DNA from: an uncultured Aeromonadaceae bacterium
GTDB taxonomy: Bacteria; Pseudomonadota; Gammaproteobacteria; Enterobacterales; Aeromonadaceae
Assembly: GCA_945957385.1 (NCBI GenBank)
Contig: CAMFKP010000031.1
Coordinates: 1-44,238, forward strand
DNA: 44,238 nucleotides
Direction of reading: 5' to 3'
Shown: positions 35,410-44,194 of the stretch, piece by piece
How the letters are laid out: the number at the start of each line of letters is the position of its first letter
Position numbering within the stretch: the stretch's first letter is position 1
Program-made: the position numbers and the translations under genes
The notes under the pieces: model-generated
What the model was told of the DNA's origin: nothing
The model's database searches: none
The model's input: the letters and a program-made list of their open reading frames with translations, nothing else

Positions 35410-36783
35410 TCAGAAGGGTCCTCGCCCAAAACCACCTGGTGGCATCATGCCTTTCATGCCGCCCATCAGTTTTCGCAAGCCCCCTTTACCGGAAATCTTT
35501 TTCATCATCCGTTGCATCTGATCAAACTGTTTAAGCAGTCGATTGACATCCTGAATCTGGGTGCCAGATCCAGCAGCAATGCGACGTTTACGTGCACCTT
35601 TGATGATATCGGGATTACGCCGCTCGGCAGGAGTCATAGAGCTGATAATGGCTTCCATGCGATGCACCAGCTTGTCATCCATCTTGTCTTTGACGTCATC
35701 CGGTAAGTTGGCCACACCAGGCAACTTATCTAGCATGCCCATCATTCCACCCATATCACGCATCTGGGCCAGCTGCTCACGGAAATCCTCCAGATCGAAG
35801 CCTTTGCCCTTCTGGACCTTTTGGGCCAGCTTAGCCGCCTTGTCCTTATCGACCTTACGCTCCATCTCCTCGATCAGAGACAACATGTCCCCCATCCCGA
35901 GGATACGCGACGCAATCCGATCCGGATGGAAAGGCTCGAGAGCATCTGTTTTCTCGCCGATACCAATAAACTTGATCGGTTTACCAGTAATATGGCGCAC
36001 TGACAACGCAGCACCGCCGCGGGCATCACCATCCGCTTTGGTCAGGATAACGCCAGTCAGCGGCAATGCTTCGCTAAAGGCTCGCGCTGTGTTCGCTGCA
36101 TCCTGGCCAGTCATCGCATCAACGACAAACAGTGTTTCAATCGGCTTGACGCTTTGATGTAGATGCTGAATTTCCGCCATCATATCGGCATCCACATGCA
36201 AGCGACCGGCGGTATCAACAATCAGTACATCAAAAAATTGTTTGCGGGCGTGAGTGATCGCCGCTTCTGCTATCGCGACCGGCTTTTGCTCTGCTGTACT
36301 GGGGAAAAACTCCACACCGATATCAGCCGCCAGGGTTTGCAGTTGCTTGATCGCGGCCGGCCGATAAACGTCGGCACTGACGACCAACACTTTTTTCTTC
36401 AAACGATCTTTTAGATATTTAGCCAGTTTAGCCACCGAGGTGGTCTTGCCCGCCCCTTGCAAACCGGCCATCAAAATCACGGCGGGTGGTTGAGTAGCCA
36501 AATCCAGCGACTCATTGGCCTCGCCCATCACGGCGATCAGCTCGCCTTGAACGATTTTGATGAAAGCTTGACCCGGACTCAGGCTTTTGTTGACCTCTTG
36601 ACCAACCGCTCGCTCCTTAACTCGCGATACAAATTCTTTGACCACAGGCAAAGCAACATCCGCCTCCAGCAGTGCCATTCGCACTTCGCGGAGAGTATCC
36701 TTGATATTGTCTTCAGTCAGACGGCCACGACCGCTGATGTTGCGCAGTGTCTTCGACAGGCGCTCGGTAAGATTCTCAAACAT
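35410..36783 (-). CDS. ffh: Signal recognition particle protein Ffh
   Basis: A 457-aa SRP GTPase: N domain (1-85), G domain with GLQGAGKTTS (G1), DTAGRLHVD (G3) and TKADG (G4), and a methionine-rich M domain (about 300-457) that binds 4.5S RNA and signal sequences. It carries nascent inner-membrane proteins to FtsY. It lies 180 bp upstream of rpsP on the same strand and diverges from ypjD, as in E. coli. Confidence 0.98.
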   Translation of the reverse strand: MFENLTERLSKTLRNISGRGRLTEDNIKDTLREVRMALLEADVALPVVKEFVSRVKERAVGQEVNKSLSPGQAFIKIVQGELIAVMGEANESLDLATQPPAVILMAGLQGAGKTTSVAKLAKYLKDRLKKKVLVVSADVYRPAAIKQLQTLAADIGVEFFPSTAEQKPVAIAEAAITHARKQFFDVLIVDTAGRLHVDADMMAEIQHLHQSVKPIETLFVVDAMTGQDAANTARAFSEALPLTGVILTKADGDARGGAALSVRHITGKPIKFIGIGEKTDALEPFHPDRIASRILGMGDMLSLIEEMERKVDKDKAAKLAQKVQKGKGFDLEDFREQLAQMRDMGGMMGMLDKLPGVANLPDDVKDKMDDKLVHRMEAIISSMTPAERRNPDIIKGARKRRIAAGSGTQIQDVNRLLKQFDQMQRMMKKISGKGGLRKLMGGMKGMMPPGGFGRGPF

Positions 36784-36899
36784 GACCTATTCCAACCCTT
36801 GGCGTAATTGGCCGGCATTATAGCGTAAAAACACACGCGAACTTAAGCGTTGCTGGAAGCCACCGGCTCCGACGGATATACTTGGAGGCTCGTCATATA

Positions 36900-37718
36900 A
36901 TGGCCGTCAATTCAACAGATTACGCTATGGTCATCCCATCCTTGCTCTGCATGACATTTTATTTACTGGCCAGTATCGCTGCCTTGCGGCATTTGCTGGG
37001 CGCCAGAAGTGCTGGTTGGGTACTGTTCAGTCTGGCATGGAGCGCGATAGCACTGCATGCTGCCGGACTGGCCCAGGAGATAATGGCGCTTGAACGCGGA
37101 CCAAATTTGAGCCTGCTCAACGTCGCCTCAGCCACCTCACTGCTCATTGCAGTATTAATGAGTCTGAGTGTCCGTCGTTTCAATAGCTGGATACTGCTCC
37201 CCGTCGCTTATGGGTTTGCCGCCATGCTGCAAACAGCCAGTTATCTAATGCCCAGCCGCTATCTGGTGCATCTGGAGCAAAGGCCTGAATTGATGGTGCA
37301 TATCGCATTGGCATTACTGGCGTTCTCCGTGTTGATGATGGCAAGTTTGTTCAGTCTACTCCTGGCCTATCTGGAGCATTATCTCAAGGTCCGGAAACGA
37401 TTGGGATTATTGCCACATCTACCACCGTTATTGATGGTTGAACAACGGGTCTACCAGCTCATTCAGCTGGGCGTATTATTATTGACCTTGTCAATTGGCT
37501 GTGGCTGGATCTTTATCGATGAGATGTTCGCTCCTGAACAACGACTCAAGGCATCGTTAACCCTCGTTGCCTGGCTGGTCTACGTCATTTTGTTATGGGG
37601 CCATTACCGCCATGGTTGGCGAGGTCGTCTGCTTATTCTATTAAGTCTTTCGGGAAGCTTTTTGTTGGTTCTGGCCTATTTTGGCAGTCGCTTCCTGAAC
37701 GAAATGTGGCTCTCCTGA
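36900..37718 (+). CDS. ypjD: YpjD-like cytochrome c assembly membrane protein
   Basis: A 272-aa membrane protein with eight or so helices and the CcsA/ResC/YpjD layout: SLLNVASATSLL in the middle, HIALALLAFSVLMMASLFSLLLAY, and LVYVILLWGHYRHGWRGR near the end. YpjD is an inner-membrane protein of unclear function with a haem-handling fold. GGAGG lies 11 bp before the chosen ATG; ATG at 36927 is an alternative. Divergent from ffh, same as in E. coli. Confidence 0.9.
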   Translation: MAVNSTDYAMVIPSLLCMTFYLLASIAALRHLLGARSAGWVLFSLAWSAIALHAAGLAQEIMALERGPNLSLLNVASATSLLIAVLMSLSVRRFNSWILLPVAYGFAAMLQTASYLMPSRYLVHLEQRPELMVHIALALLAFSVLMMASLFSLLLAYLEHYLKVRKRLGLLPHLPPLLMVEQRVYQLIQLGVLLLTLSIGCGWIFIDEMFAPEQRLKASLTLVAWLVYVILLWGHYRHGWRGRLLILLSLSGSFLLVLAYFGSRFLNEMWLS

Positions 37719-37776
37719 TGTCATGATGACCGGATTTTGCACATGACATCACCAGAACAAACAAGGATCTCTGTCG

Positions 37777-39033
37777 TTGGATACCTTCTCAACCCATACA
37801 CTGTTACTAACGTTGCTGGGACTGTTGCTGATTTCCGCCTTCTTCTCCGCCGCCGAAACCAGCATGATGTCGCTAAATCGTTACAAATTGCGCCACCTGG
37901 CAAAAAGCCATCACCGCGGTGCCATGCGTGTCGACCGACTATTGCAACGGCCTGATCGGTTACTGGGTCTAATCCTGTTCGGTAATAATCTGGTTAATAT
38001 CCTGGCTTCATCAATTGCGACCGTGCTCGCAGTCCGGGTTTTTGGCGATTACGGCATTCTGGTCGCGACGACCATTTTAACGTTCGCAATCCTGATCTTT
38101 TCTGAGGTCACCCCCAAGACACTGGCTGCGCTGAAACCAGAGCGGGTTGCCTATCCCTCATCGATTGTTCTGCAATTATTGATGTGGCCGCTTTATCCGG
38201 TCGTTTGGCTGATCAACACCATCGCCAACAGCCTGCTCGAGATGAGCGGGGTCAAGGTCAAAAAACCGGATGAGGCATTAAGCAGCGCTGAGCTACGAAC
38301 GGTATTGAATGAATCATCGCAACGCATCCCAGCGTCACACCAGGAAATGTTGATGGGGGTATTGGAGCTAGAGCATGTATGCATAGAAGAGATCATGGTG
38401 CCCCGTGCCGATATCTATGCCATCAACATCAATGATGATTGGAAAACCATTCAGCGTCAGTTGACCAACACGCCACATACCAAGGTCCTGTTGTATCGGG
38501 ACACGCTGGATGACGCCGTTGGTTTTATTCATGTTCGTGATGCGCTACGCCTGTTGACGCGCGAGTTGTTCCAAAAAGAGTCTCTCTTACGTACCGTTCA
38601 TGAGGTGTATTACATCCCTGAGGGCACCCCACTGTTGATCCAGCTCATCAAGTTCCGCCGTAACAAGGAACGTATCGGACTAGTCGTCGACGAATATGGT
38701 GACATCAAGGGGCTGACAACACTGGACGATATTCTTGAAGAGATTGTTGGTGATTTCACGACCAGCCTGGCTCCCAGCCCACATGATGAAATCCACCCGC
38801 AAGAGGATGGCAGCTATCTGATCGAGGGGGCCGCCAACCTGCGCGAAATCAATAAAGAACTGGACTGGAACTTCAATACCGACGGCCCGAGAACACTGAA
38901 CGGGTTGATTCTGGAGTATCTGGAAGATCTCCCCGAAGAGGGGCGAGTGATGGTAATTTCTGGCTATCGCATCAGTATTGTTTCAATCGAAAACAATATG
39001 GTGAAGCTCGCCCGGGTGATACCGCCGGCCTAA
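37777..39033 (+). CDS. CorB/YfjD-type CNNM-CBS membrane protein
   Basis: A 418-aa protein with a CNNM/DUF21 membrane domain (1-190, with FFSAAETSMMSLNRYKLRHL and SEVTPKTLAALKPERVA), a CBS pair (about 205-330, EIMVPRADI and DEYGDIKGLTTLDDILEEIVGD) and a C-terminal CorC/HlyC domain (340-418). Such proteins take part in magnesium or cobalt transport and resistance. The start is TTG at 37777, with AAGGA 10 bp upstream. ypjD-corB order next to ffh matches E. coli. Confidence 0.92.
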   Translation: MDTFSTHTLLLTLLGLLLISAFFSAAETSMMSLNRYKLRHLAKSHHRGAMRVDRLLQRPDRLLGLILFGNNLVNILASSIATVLAVRVFGDYGILVATTILTFAILIFSEVTPKTLAALKPERVAYPSSIVLQLLMWPLYPVVWLINTIANSLLEMSGVKVKKPDEALSSAELRTVLNESSQRIPASHQEMLMGVLELEHVCIEEIMVPRADIYAININDDWKTIQRQLTNTPHTKVLLYRDTLDDAVGFIHVRDALRLLTRELFQKESLLRTVHEVYYIPEGTPLLIQLIKFRRNKERIGLVVDEYGDIKGLTTLDDILEEIVGDFTTSLAPSPHDEIHPQEDGSYLIEGAANLREINKELDWNFNTDGPRTLNGLILEYLEDLPEEGRVMVISGYRISIVSIENNMVKLARVIPPA

Positions 39034-39824
39034 TCCAGTTTGTATGTCTTGGCCCGTGCAACCACATTCGCAGGCATCCGTGCCGCTAGTTGTCGTAACA
39101 GGCGGGTGGCACGGGCATGCTGTTGGTCATCGGAAATGACACTGTGATGTAGCCAGCTATAAGCCTCTTCGTAATCCAACGGGCTACCCAAGCCTCGATC
39201 CAGCATTGCAACCCATTCCATGCGGGCCTCAAGGTAACCCAACGCAGCCGCCTCGTGCATCAGTACTACCGCTTGGCGTTTATCTTGCTGCACATAACGC
39301 CCTTTTTCATAATACTGAGCCAACCGCAGCAAGGCCGCCGGCAGACCGTGCTGCGCCGCGGACCACATATAGTCAACCCCCGTGGTGGCATCTTTGTCGA
39401 CACAGGTTCCGGTTAACAACATATCGGCCCACAAATATTGATATGACGGCAACATCATCACTTTGGCTCGGGCTTCAATATCCGGGACCAACTGGCACTC
39501 ATCGGCCAGCACGCGCTTAAGGTGCTGATGCTTGGCAATCCAGCCGAGCAATTCGTCCTGGCTGTAAAGCTGCAACGTCGCAATCTTGGCAGCGCCAGCG
39601 CTGGCCAGCACGCTCACCGCACTGCTGGCGGCAGAAGCCGCAGCCTGCTGCTCTGCACTCAGAACGACCGGCTTCTTGCTTGTGGGTGCCGCTGTCTGAC
39701 TAAGTGATGCCGCCGCGGTTGGCGCAAAGATATCCCGAGTCGGCTCGTAGATCTGGCCCTCATTGCTCGCCGCTAGAACCAGCAATGGACAAATACTCAA
39801 TAACAATGCAATCAATCGGTTCAT
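39030..39824 (-). CDS. motX: Polar flagellar motor protein MotX
   Basis: A 264-aa secreted protein with a signal peptide (MNRLIALLLSICPLLVLAAS). The C-terminal 165 residues match MotX, including LYSQDELLGWIAKHQHLK, DECQLV and GTCVDKD (the two cysteines that form a disulfide) and Sel1-like repeats (about 165-245). MotX builds the T ring of the sodium-driven polar flagellum with MotY. About 75 residues between signal peptide and MotX core are extra, low-complexity and alanine-rich. The stop overlaps the corB-like stop region (converging genes). Confidence 0.82.
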   Translation of the reverse strand: MNRLIALLLSICPLLVLAASNEGQIYEPTRDIFAPTAAASLSQTAAPTSKKPVVLSAEQQAAASAASSAVSVLASAGAAKIATLQLYSQDELLGWIAKHQHLKRVLADECQLVPDIEARAKVMMLPSYQYLWADMLLTGTCVDKDATTGVDYMWSAAQHGLPAALLRLAQYYEKGRYVQQDKRQAVVLMHEAAALGYLEARMEWVAMLDRGLGSPLDYEEAYSWLHHSVISDDQQHARATRLLRQLAARMPANVVARAKTYKLD

Positions 39825-39875
39825 AGGCGCCTCCGAACCGGATATCGGCTCAGGCTCGACATTCTTGAGCAAAAA

Positions 39876-39900
39876 AAACAGGGCCTGTCGGCCCTGTTCA
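39876..39900 (-). terminator. Terminator after mdh
   Basis: AACAGGGCC and GGCCCTGTT around TGTC; on the minus strand the stem is followed by an eight-base T run. It lies 18 bp after the mdh stop. Confidence 0.92.
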
Positions 39901-39917
39901 CATCGATGATGGCAACC

Positions 39918-40856
39918 CTAGCCGCGCACGAAGCGTACGCCCAGTTCAATCTCCTCTCTGAGGGTGGGGAGCATGCTTTCCAACTCTGCTCGTTCCAGTT
40001 CACTCAAGGCGCCATAGTCCATAATTTCCTCAATGCCGTTCACCCCCAAACGCACCCCCTGCGCAAAGAAGCGGGCATGCGGACTTCCCCCCTCAACATA
40101 GGCATATTCCACAATCCCCGGTTCACCCTGCCGGGCATGCACCAGGGACAAACAAAAGCGCAACCCCGCCTGGGCCATGGCCAAAGTTGCAGACCCCCCT
40201 CCGGCTTTGGCGTTCACCACATCGGTGCCAGCGTTCTGGACATGACGCGTCATGTCCAGCAAAGCCGCCTGATCGAAATGTTGCCCCACGACCTGAGAAA
40301 ACAGCGGCAATATTGTTGTGCCGCTGTGTCCACCAATCACAGGAACCGTCAGTGAGCCGGCGCGACACTTCATCGCGCGGGCAACAAACGTCTCGGCACG
40401 CAAGACATCCAGCGTGGTGACACCAAATAATTTGCGCGGATTATAAACACCAGCTCGTTGCAGTACTTCGGCGGCAATCGGGATGATGCTGTTAACCGGA
40501 TTAGTAATGATCGCCAGCATCGCCTCCGGACATACCCGGGCACAATGCTCGACCAGATGCTTGATGACCCCAGCATTAAATTTAAACAAGTCGGAACGAT
40601 CCATGCCCGGCTTGCGAGCCACCCCTGCCGGAATAATGACAACATCAGCGCCCTGTAATGCCGCCGACGGATCCTCACCGGTATAGCCCTCAACCAGCAC
40701 ATCGGTCGGGATATGGCTGAGATCAACGGCAACCCCCGGCGTAACCGGAGACAAATCATACAGTGCCAGTTCAAATCCGGGAGGGAGTCGGGTTTTTAGC
40801 AACAGGGAGAGAGGCTGGCCTATGCCACCAGCCGCACCCAATACGACGAGTCTCAT
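39918..40856 (-). CDS. mdh: Malate dehydrogenase
   Basis: A 312-aa NAD-dependent malate dehydrogenase of the TCA cycle. The NAD-binding [10 protein letters not shown] (8-17), the substrate arginines in [14 protein letters not shown] and the catalytic histidine in [10 protein letters not shown] are present. The chosen ATG ([11 protein letters not shown]) gives the E. coli length. In E. coli mdh and argR are direct neighbours; here the art operon lies between them. Confidence 0.98.
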   Translation of the reverse strand: MRLVVLGAAGGIGQPLSLLLKTRLPPGFELALYDLSPVTPGVAVDLSHIPTDVLVEGYTGEDPSAALQGADVVIIPAGVARKPGMDRSDLFKFNAGVIKHLVEHCARVCPEAMLAIITNPVNSIIPIAAEVLQRAGVYNPRKLFGVTTLDVLRAETFVARAMKCRAGSLTVPVIGGHSGTTILPLFSQVVGQHFDQAALLDMTRHVQNAGTDVVNAKAGGGSATLAMAQAGLRFCLSLVHARQGEPGIVEYAYVEGGSPHARFFAQGVRLGVNGIEEIMDYGALSELERAELESMLPTLREEIELGVRFVRG

Positions 40857-40994
40857 AGCGTGCTCCGTAGTCTGGGTCAAAGAAGGACAAACAACGGCGG
40901 TTCAGCTTGAACATAGAAGAAGAATGCGGATATTTCCGCCTGGGCTCACTGAACTGTGAGAAGGCAGACACTACGGCAGCAGTGGACAACTCTC

Positions 40995-41024
40995 GGATGC
41001 AGCGGCGCGTCAGCCACTGCATCC
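40995..41024. other. Hairpin between mdh and artM
   Basis: GGATGCAG and CTGCATCC are separated by 14 bases, 6 bp after the artM stop. No T run follows, so it may act as an RNA 3' end stabiliser or Rho-dependent end rather than an intrinsic terminator. Confidence 0.4.
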
Positions 41025-41030
41025 AGGAAT

Positions 41031-41696
41031 TCATTCGTGGGGAGCAAATGCCAGCGCCCGGCGCTCAACCAGACGGAATAACAGGGTTAATGAGGCATTC
41101 ATCGTCAGGTAGATAGCCCCGGCCATACCGAAGACCCCCAGGGTGTCATAGGTCTGAGCGTTCAACCGCTGTGCAATCCCCATCACATCCATCAACGTAA
41201 TGGTGCTGGCCAGCGAGCTGCCCTTGAGGACCAGAATCACCTCATTGGAATAACCGGGCACCACACGACGCATCGCATGGCGCAACTTGACACTCAGTGT
41301 CTGCCACTGGCTCATGCCCAATGCCTTGCAAGCCAGAATTTCACCACGCGGCACCGCATCCAAGGCCCCTTTGAACAAACGGGTAGAATACGCGGCCGTA
41401 TTAAAGCCCAACGCCAGCACGGCACAGAACCAGGGCTCTTTGAGCAGCGACCAGAGCGGACTGGCTTTGACCCAATCAAACTGGGCCGGGCCGTAATAAA
41501 TCAGGAAGATCTGTACCAGCAATGGGGTACCGGTGAAGCAGACCAGGAAGACCTCCACCAGCTGGCTGGCCATCGGCACACGCCGATCCAACGTCCAGGT
41601 CAACACCAATGCCAGTAACCCGCCCAGCAACAGACTCAGCACCGTGAGTTCCAACGTGACGGTGAGGCCTGAGAGTAACTCCGACAAATACGCCAT
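41031..41696 (-). CDS. artM: Arginine ABC transporter permease ArtM
   Basis: A 221-aa inner-membrane permease of the HisM/GlnP type: FTGTPLLVQIFLIYYGP, NTAAYSTRLFKGALDAVP and the EAA-type loop around residues 125-145. The ATG at 41694-41696 has GGAGG 6 bp upstream and lies one base after the artQ stop; an earlier frame start overlaps artQ. It is last in artPIQM. Confidence 0.93.
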   Translation of the reverse strand: MAYLSELLSGLTVTLELTVLSLLLGGLLALVLTWTLDRRVPMASQLVEVFLVCFTGTPLLVQIFLIYYGPAQFDWVKASPLWSLLKEPWFCAVLALGFNTAAYSTRLFKGALDAVPRGEILACKALGMSQWQTLSVKLRHAMRRVVPGYSNEVILVLKGSSLASTITLMDVMGIAQRLNAQTYDTLGVFGMAGAIYLTMNASLTLLFRLVERRALAFAPHE

Positions 41697-41697
41697 C

Positions 41698-42417
41698 TCA
41701 GCCTCCATAACGGAACGAACGGGCACGTAACCGGGATAACCCCCAGCCCGTCACCAAGGTGATCACCAGATAGATAGCCGCCGCTAAGGCATACCAGGTG
41801 AAGGGGCCGTGGCCACTGGTGGGGCTGGCGACAGCCAGCTGCGATTGCCGCATCAAATCATCGACCCCAATCAGCGACACCAGCGCCGTATCCTTTAACA
41901 ACACCAACCATTGATTGCCCAAACCTGGCAAGGCATGCCGCCAAGCCTGGGGCAACACAATCCGCCAGAAGCTGTGCGCTGCGGGCAGACCCAGCGCCTG
42001 CGCCGCTTGGCGTTGCCCTTTGGGCACCGCCTTGAGGGCGGCGCGCAACGTTTGGGTCGCATAAGAGGCAAACAACAGCGCCAGGGCAATAACACCACAC
42101 CAGAATGGGCTCATTTCGACATAGCCCCAACTTGCCTGACACCATCCCGGATTACCCAGCCAGGAGGCGCATCCATAATTGATGCCATCCGCCAGCAAAA
42201 ACAGCAGCTGTGAGGAACCAAAATAGATGAACAACACCACCAGAATCTCCGGCAGGCCACGGATCAGCGTTGTCAGCGTCACCACCGGCCAGCTCACGAT
42301 ACGCCAACGCGACAACTCTGCCGCGCTGAACAGTAGCGCCAGTGCCAACCCGACCAGTAGTGAAACCAACGCCAGCCCCAAGGTCATCAGGGCGGCATCA
42401 AGCAAGAGCGCGATCAT
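41698..42417 (-). CDS. artQ: Arginine ABC transporter permease ArtQ
   Basis: A 239-aa permease, partner of Art[20 protein letters not shown] and the cytoplasmic loop [20 protein letters not shown] (contact with ArtP) are typical. It follows artI with a 6 bp gap. Confidence 0.93.
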   Translation of the reverse strand: MIALLLDAALMTLGLALVSLLVGLALALLFSAAELSRWRIVSWPVVTLTTLIRGLPEILVVLFIYFGSSQLLFLLADGINYGCASWLGNPGWCQASWGYVEMSPFWCGVIALALLFASYATQTLRAALKAVPKGQRQAAQALGLPAAHSFWRIVLPQAWRHALPGLGNQWLVLLKDTALVSLIGVDDLMRQSQLAVASPTSGHGPFTWYALAAAIYLVITLVTGWGLSRLRARSFRYGG

Positions 42418-42423
42418 GTCGGC

Positions 42424-43161
42424 TTACTTGGCGAAATATTTGTCGTACAGCTTCTGATAAGAGCCATCCGCTTTTATTGCCGCCAACCCCTTATTCAGAC
42501 TGTCGAGCAGCGTCTTGTTACCCTTGTTGACGGCCATTGCAAAACCAGCGCCAAAGTACTTGGCATCGGTCACCGGCTTGCCCACCATCTGATAGCCTGG
42601 ATGGCTCTTCAGCCACTCGGCAGCGACCGCCGTATCGGCAAACACCGCATCCACGCGACCACTGGTCAGATCCATCAGCGCATTTTGGTAGCTGGCATAG
42701 GGCACCGCCTTAACATCTTGCCCCTTCAGCTGCTCCAGCAGGTAAGACTGGTGCGAGGTGCCGTTCTGTACACCGACGTTTTTACCGGCCAGTTGAGCCA
42801 GATCTTTGAACTTGCCATCGGCGGCAACAAAGACTGCCGAGTTGGCGTAATAGATATCGCTGAAATCGACCTGCTTGGCGCGTTCTTCGGTCACATCCAT
42901 CGCAGCGATGGCGACGTCGAAGCGACGGAATTTCAGGCTGGGGATCAGGCTGTCAAATGCCTGGTTACTGAACGTGCAGGTGAGTTTGGCTGCCGCACAC
43001 ACCGCCTGAGCCAGCTCGATATCAAAACCAGCAAACTCGTTCTTGTCGTTCATGTATTCGAACGGTGGATAGGTCGCTTCGGTCGCAAACTTGATATCAG
43101 CAGCCAGCGTGTGGGCGGAAAACAGCGTCATGGCCAGTGCGGCCGCATGGAATAATTTCAT
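42424..43161 (-). CDS. artI: Arginine-binding periplasmic protein ArtI/ArtJ
   Basis: A 245-aa periplasmic binding protein. A signal peptide (MKLFHAAALAMTLFSAHTLA) is followed by DIKFATEATYPPFEYMND, the class 3 binding-protein signature, and by GFDIELAQAVC and AMDVTEERAKQVDFSDIYY. It hands arginine to ArtQM. Whether it equals ArtI or ArtJ of E. coli cannot be told; position suggests ArtI. An upstream frame extension lacks support. Confidence 0.9.
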   Translation of the reverse strand: MKLFHAAALAMTLFSAHTLAADIKFATEATYPPFEYMNDKNEFAGFDIELAQAVCAAAKLTCTFSNQAFDSLIPSLKFRRFDVAIAAMDVTEERAKQVDFSDIYYANSAVFVAADGKFKDLAQLAGKNVGVQNGTSHQSYLLEQLKGQDVKAVPYASYQNALMDLTSGRVDAVFADTAVAAEWLKSHPGYQMVGKPVTDAKYFGAGFAMAVNKGNKTLLDSLNKGLAAIKADGSYQKLYDKYFAK

Positions 43162-43198
43162 GTCCTTTCCCTTCCTTGAATGATGCTTACAGCAATGC

Positions 43199-43939
43199 TT
43201 AATGTTGTAAAAACTCGGCAAAACGCCGGGTTTGCGGCGCAGCAAAATGACTTGCCGGCCCCATTTCGACAATTTCGCCTTGTTCCAGATAGATAAGTTG
43301 TGTTGCCACGCGACGAGCAAACTCCACTTCGTGGGTCACCACCACCTGGGTAATCCCGGTTTCGCCCAACTTGCGAATGATGTCGGCCACTTCCTTGGTA
43401 ATCTCCGGATCGAGAGCGGCGGTAGGTTCATCAAACAACAACACCGCAGGATCCATCATCAGGGCACGAGCAATCGCCACGCGCTGCTGCTGACCGCCAG
43501 AGAGGCTTAAGGGCCAGGCAGTGCGCTTGTCGGCAAGCTTCAGTTGCGCCAGCAGGTAACCGGCCTTGTCCGCCGCCTCGCTGCGACTCATGCCCAACAC
43601 CTTCATCGGTGCTTCCAGCAGGTTGTCGAGCACGTTCAGATGGGGCCACAGATGGTATTGCTGAAAGACCATGCCGACCTTGCGACGCAGTGCCTGGGTG
43701 CGCGCACCATAATCACGGCTCAATTGATCCTGTGGAAAAGCAAAGGCATCACCTGCAATGCTCAGCGTTCCTTCGTCCGGGGTATCCAGCAGGTTCATCA
43801 AACGCAGCAATGAACTCTTACCGGCACCACTGGGCCCCAGCAACACCAGCGTTTCGCCAGCCGCACAGCGAAAGCTGATCTGACGCAGGATAGGGTTTCC
43901 ATGCCAGGACTTAGAGATTCCTTTGAGTTCAATTCCCAT
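43199..43939 (-). CDS. artP: Arginine ABC transporter ATPase ArtP
   Basis: A 246-aa ATPase: Walker [10 protein letters not shown] (about 37-45), the Q loop in [14 protein letters not shown], the signature [15 protein letters not shown] and Walker [13 protein letters not shown]. It powers arginine uptake. The ATG at 43937-43939 ([12 protein letters not shown]) matches E. coli. First gene of the operon, under the argR-proximal control region. Confidence 0.95.
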   Translation of the reverse strand: MGIELKGISKSWHGNPILRQISFRCAAGETLVLLGPSGAGKSSLLRLMNLLDTPDEGTLSIAGDAFAFPQDQLSRDYGARTQALRRKVGMVFQQYHLWPHLNVLDNLLEAPMKVLGMSRSEAADKAGYLLAQLKLADKRTAWPLSLSGGQQQRVAIARALMMDPAVLLFDEPTAALDPEITKEVADIIRKLGETGITQVVVTHEVEFARRVATQLIYLEQGEIVEMGPASHFAAPQTRRFAEFLQH

Positions 43940-43955
43940 CGTAGTTGCCGGCCTT

Positions 43956-43964
43956 TTATCCACA
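43956..43964 (+). promoter_or_regulatory. Single perfect DnaA box in the artP leader
   Basis: TTATCCACA lies 17 bp before the artP start. It is isolated, so it could be chance. Confidence 0.35.
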
Positions 43965-43974
43965 GTTTGCGCCG

Positions 43975-44002
43975 ATTCTAGCCCGCAAGGCAGTCAATGC
44001 AA
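43975..44002 (-). promoter_or_regulatory. artPIQM promoter
   Basis: On the minus strand, TTGCAT (43997-44002), a 16 bp spacer and TAGAAT (43975-43980) form a good sigma-70 promoter about 35 bp from the artP start. An ARG-box-like site lies 8 bp upstream of the -35. Confidence 0.6.
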
Positions 44003-44010
44003 GAATTTTA

Positions 44011-44024
44011 TGCATCCTTATGCA
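44011..44024. promoter_or_regulatory. ARG-box-like palindrome 1
   Basis: TGCATCCTTATGCA: perfect half sites TGCAT and ATGCA with a 4 bp spacer, the geometry of ArgR operators (TGAAT-N4-ATTCA). It lies near the artP promoter. Confidence 0.55.
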
Positions 44025-44041
44025 GAATTATCGGCTAATTC

Positions 44042-44070
44042 TTGAAAAAAAAGGCATATGGATGCAAAAT
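44042..44070 (+). promoter_or_regulatory. argR promoter with ARG-box-like palindrome 2
   Basis: TTGAAA (44042-44047), a 17 bp spacer and CAAAAT (44065-44070) are a plausible promoter. The spacer holds GGCATATGGATGCA (44053-44066), an imperfect ARG-box-like site. Its centre is 42 bp, about four helical turns, from palindrome 1. An operator in the spacer would give argR autorepression, as in E. coli. Confidence 0.5.
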
Positions 44071-44102
44071 TAAGGCTCGTATTAACAACATATTAGTTGG
44101 CT

Positions 44103-44194
44103 ATGAAGCCCGGTGAAAAACAGGAACAACTGATCAAAGCCTTCAAGGCTTTGCTGCGTGAGGAGCGCTTCGGCTCCCAGGCAGAGATCGTCAC
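44103..44194 (+). CDS. argR: Arginine repressor ArgR (truncated by contig end)
   Basis: The first 30 codons and part of another are present: MKPGEKQEQLIKAFKALL, then REERFGSQAEIV, which matches the N-terminal winged-helix domain of ArgR. The family length is about 156 residues, so most of the gene is missing. It breaks off at 44194 where adapter sequence begins. ArgR with arginine represses arginine synthesis and uptake, which fits the adjacent artPIQM operon and the palindromes between them. Confidence 0.9.
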
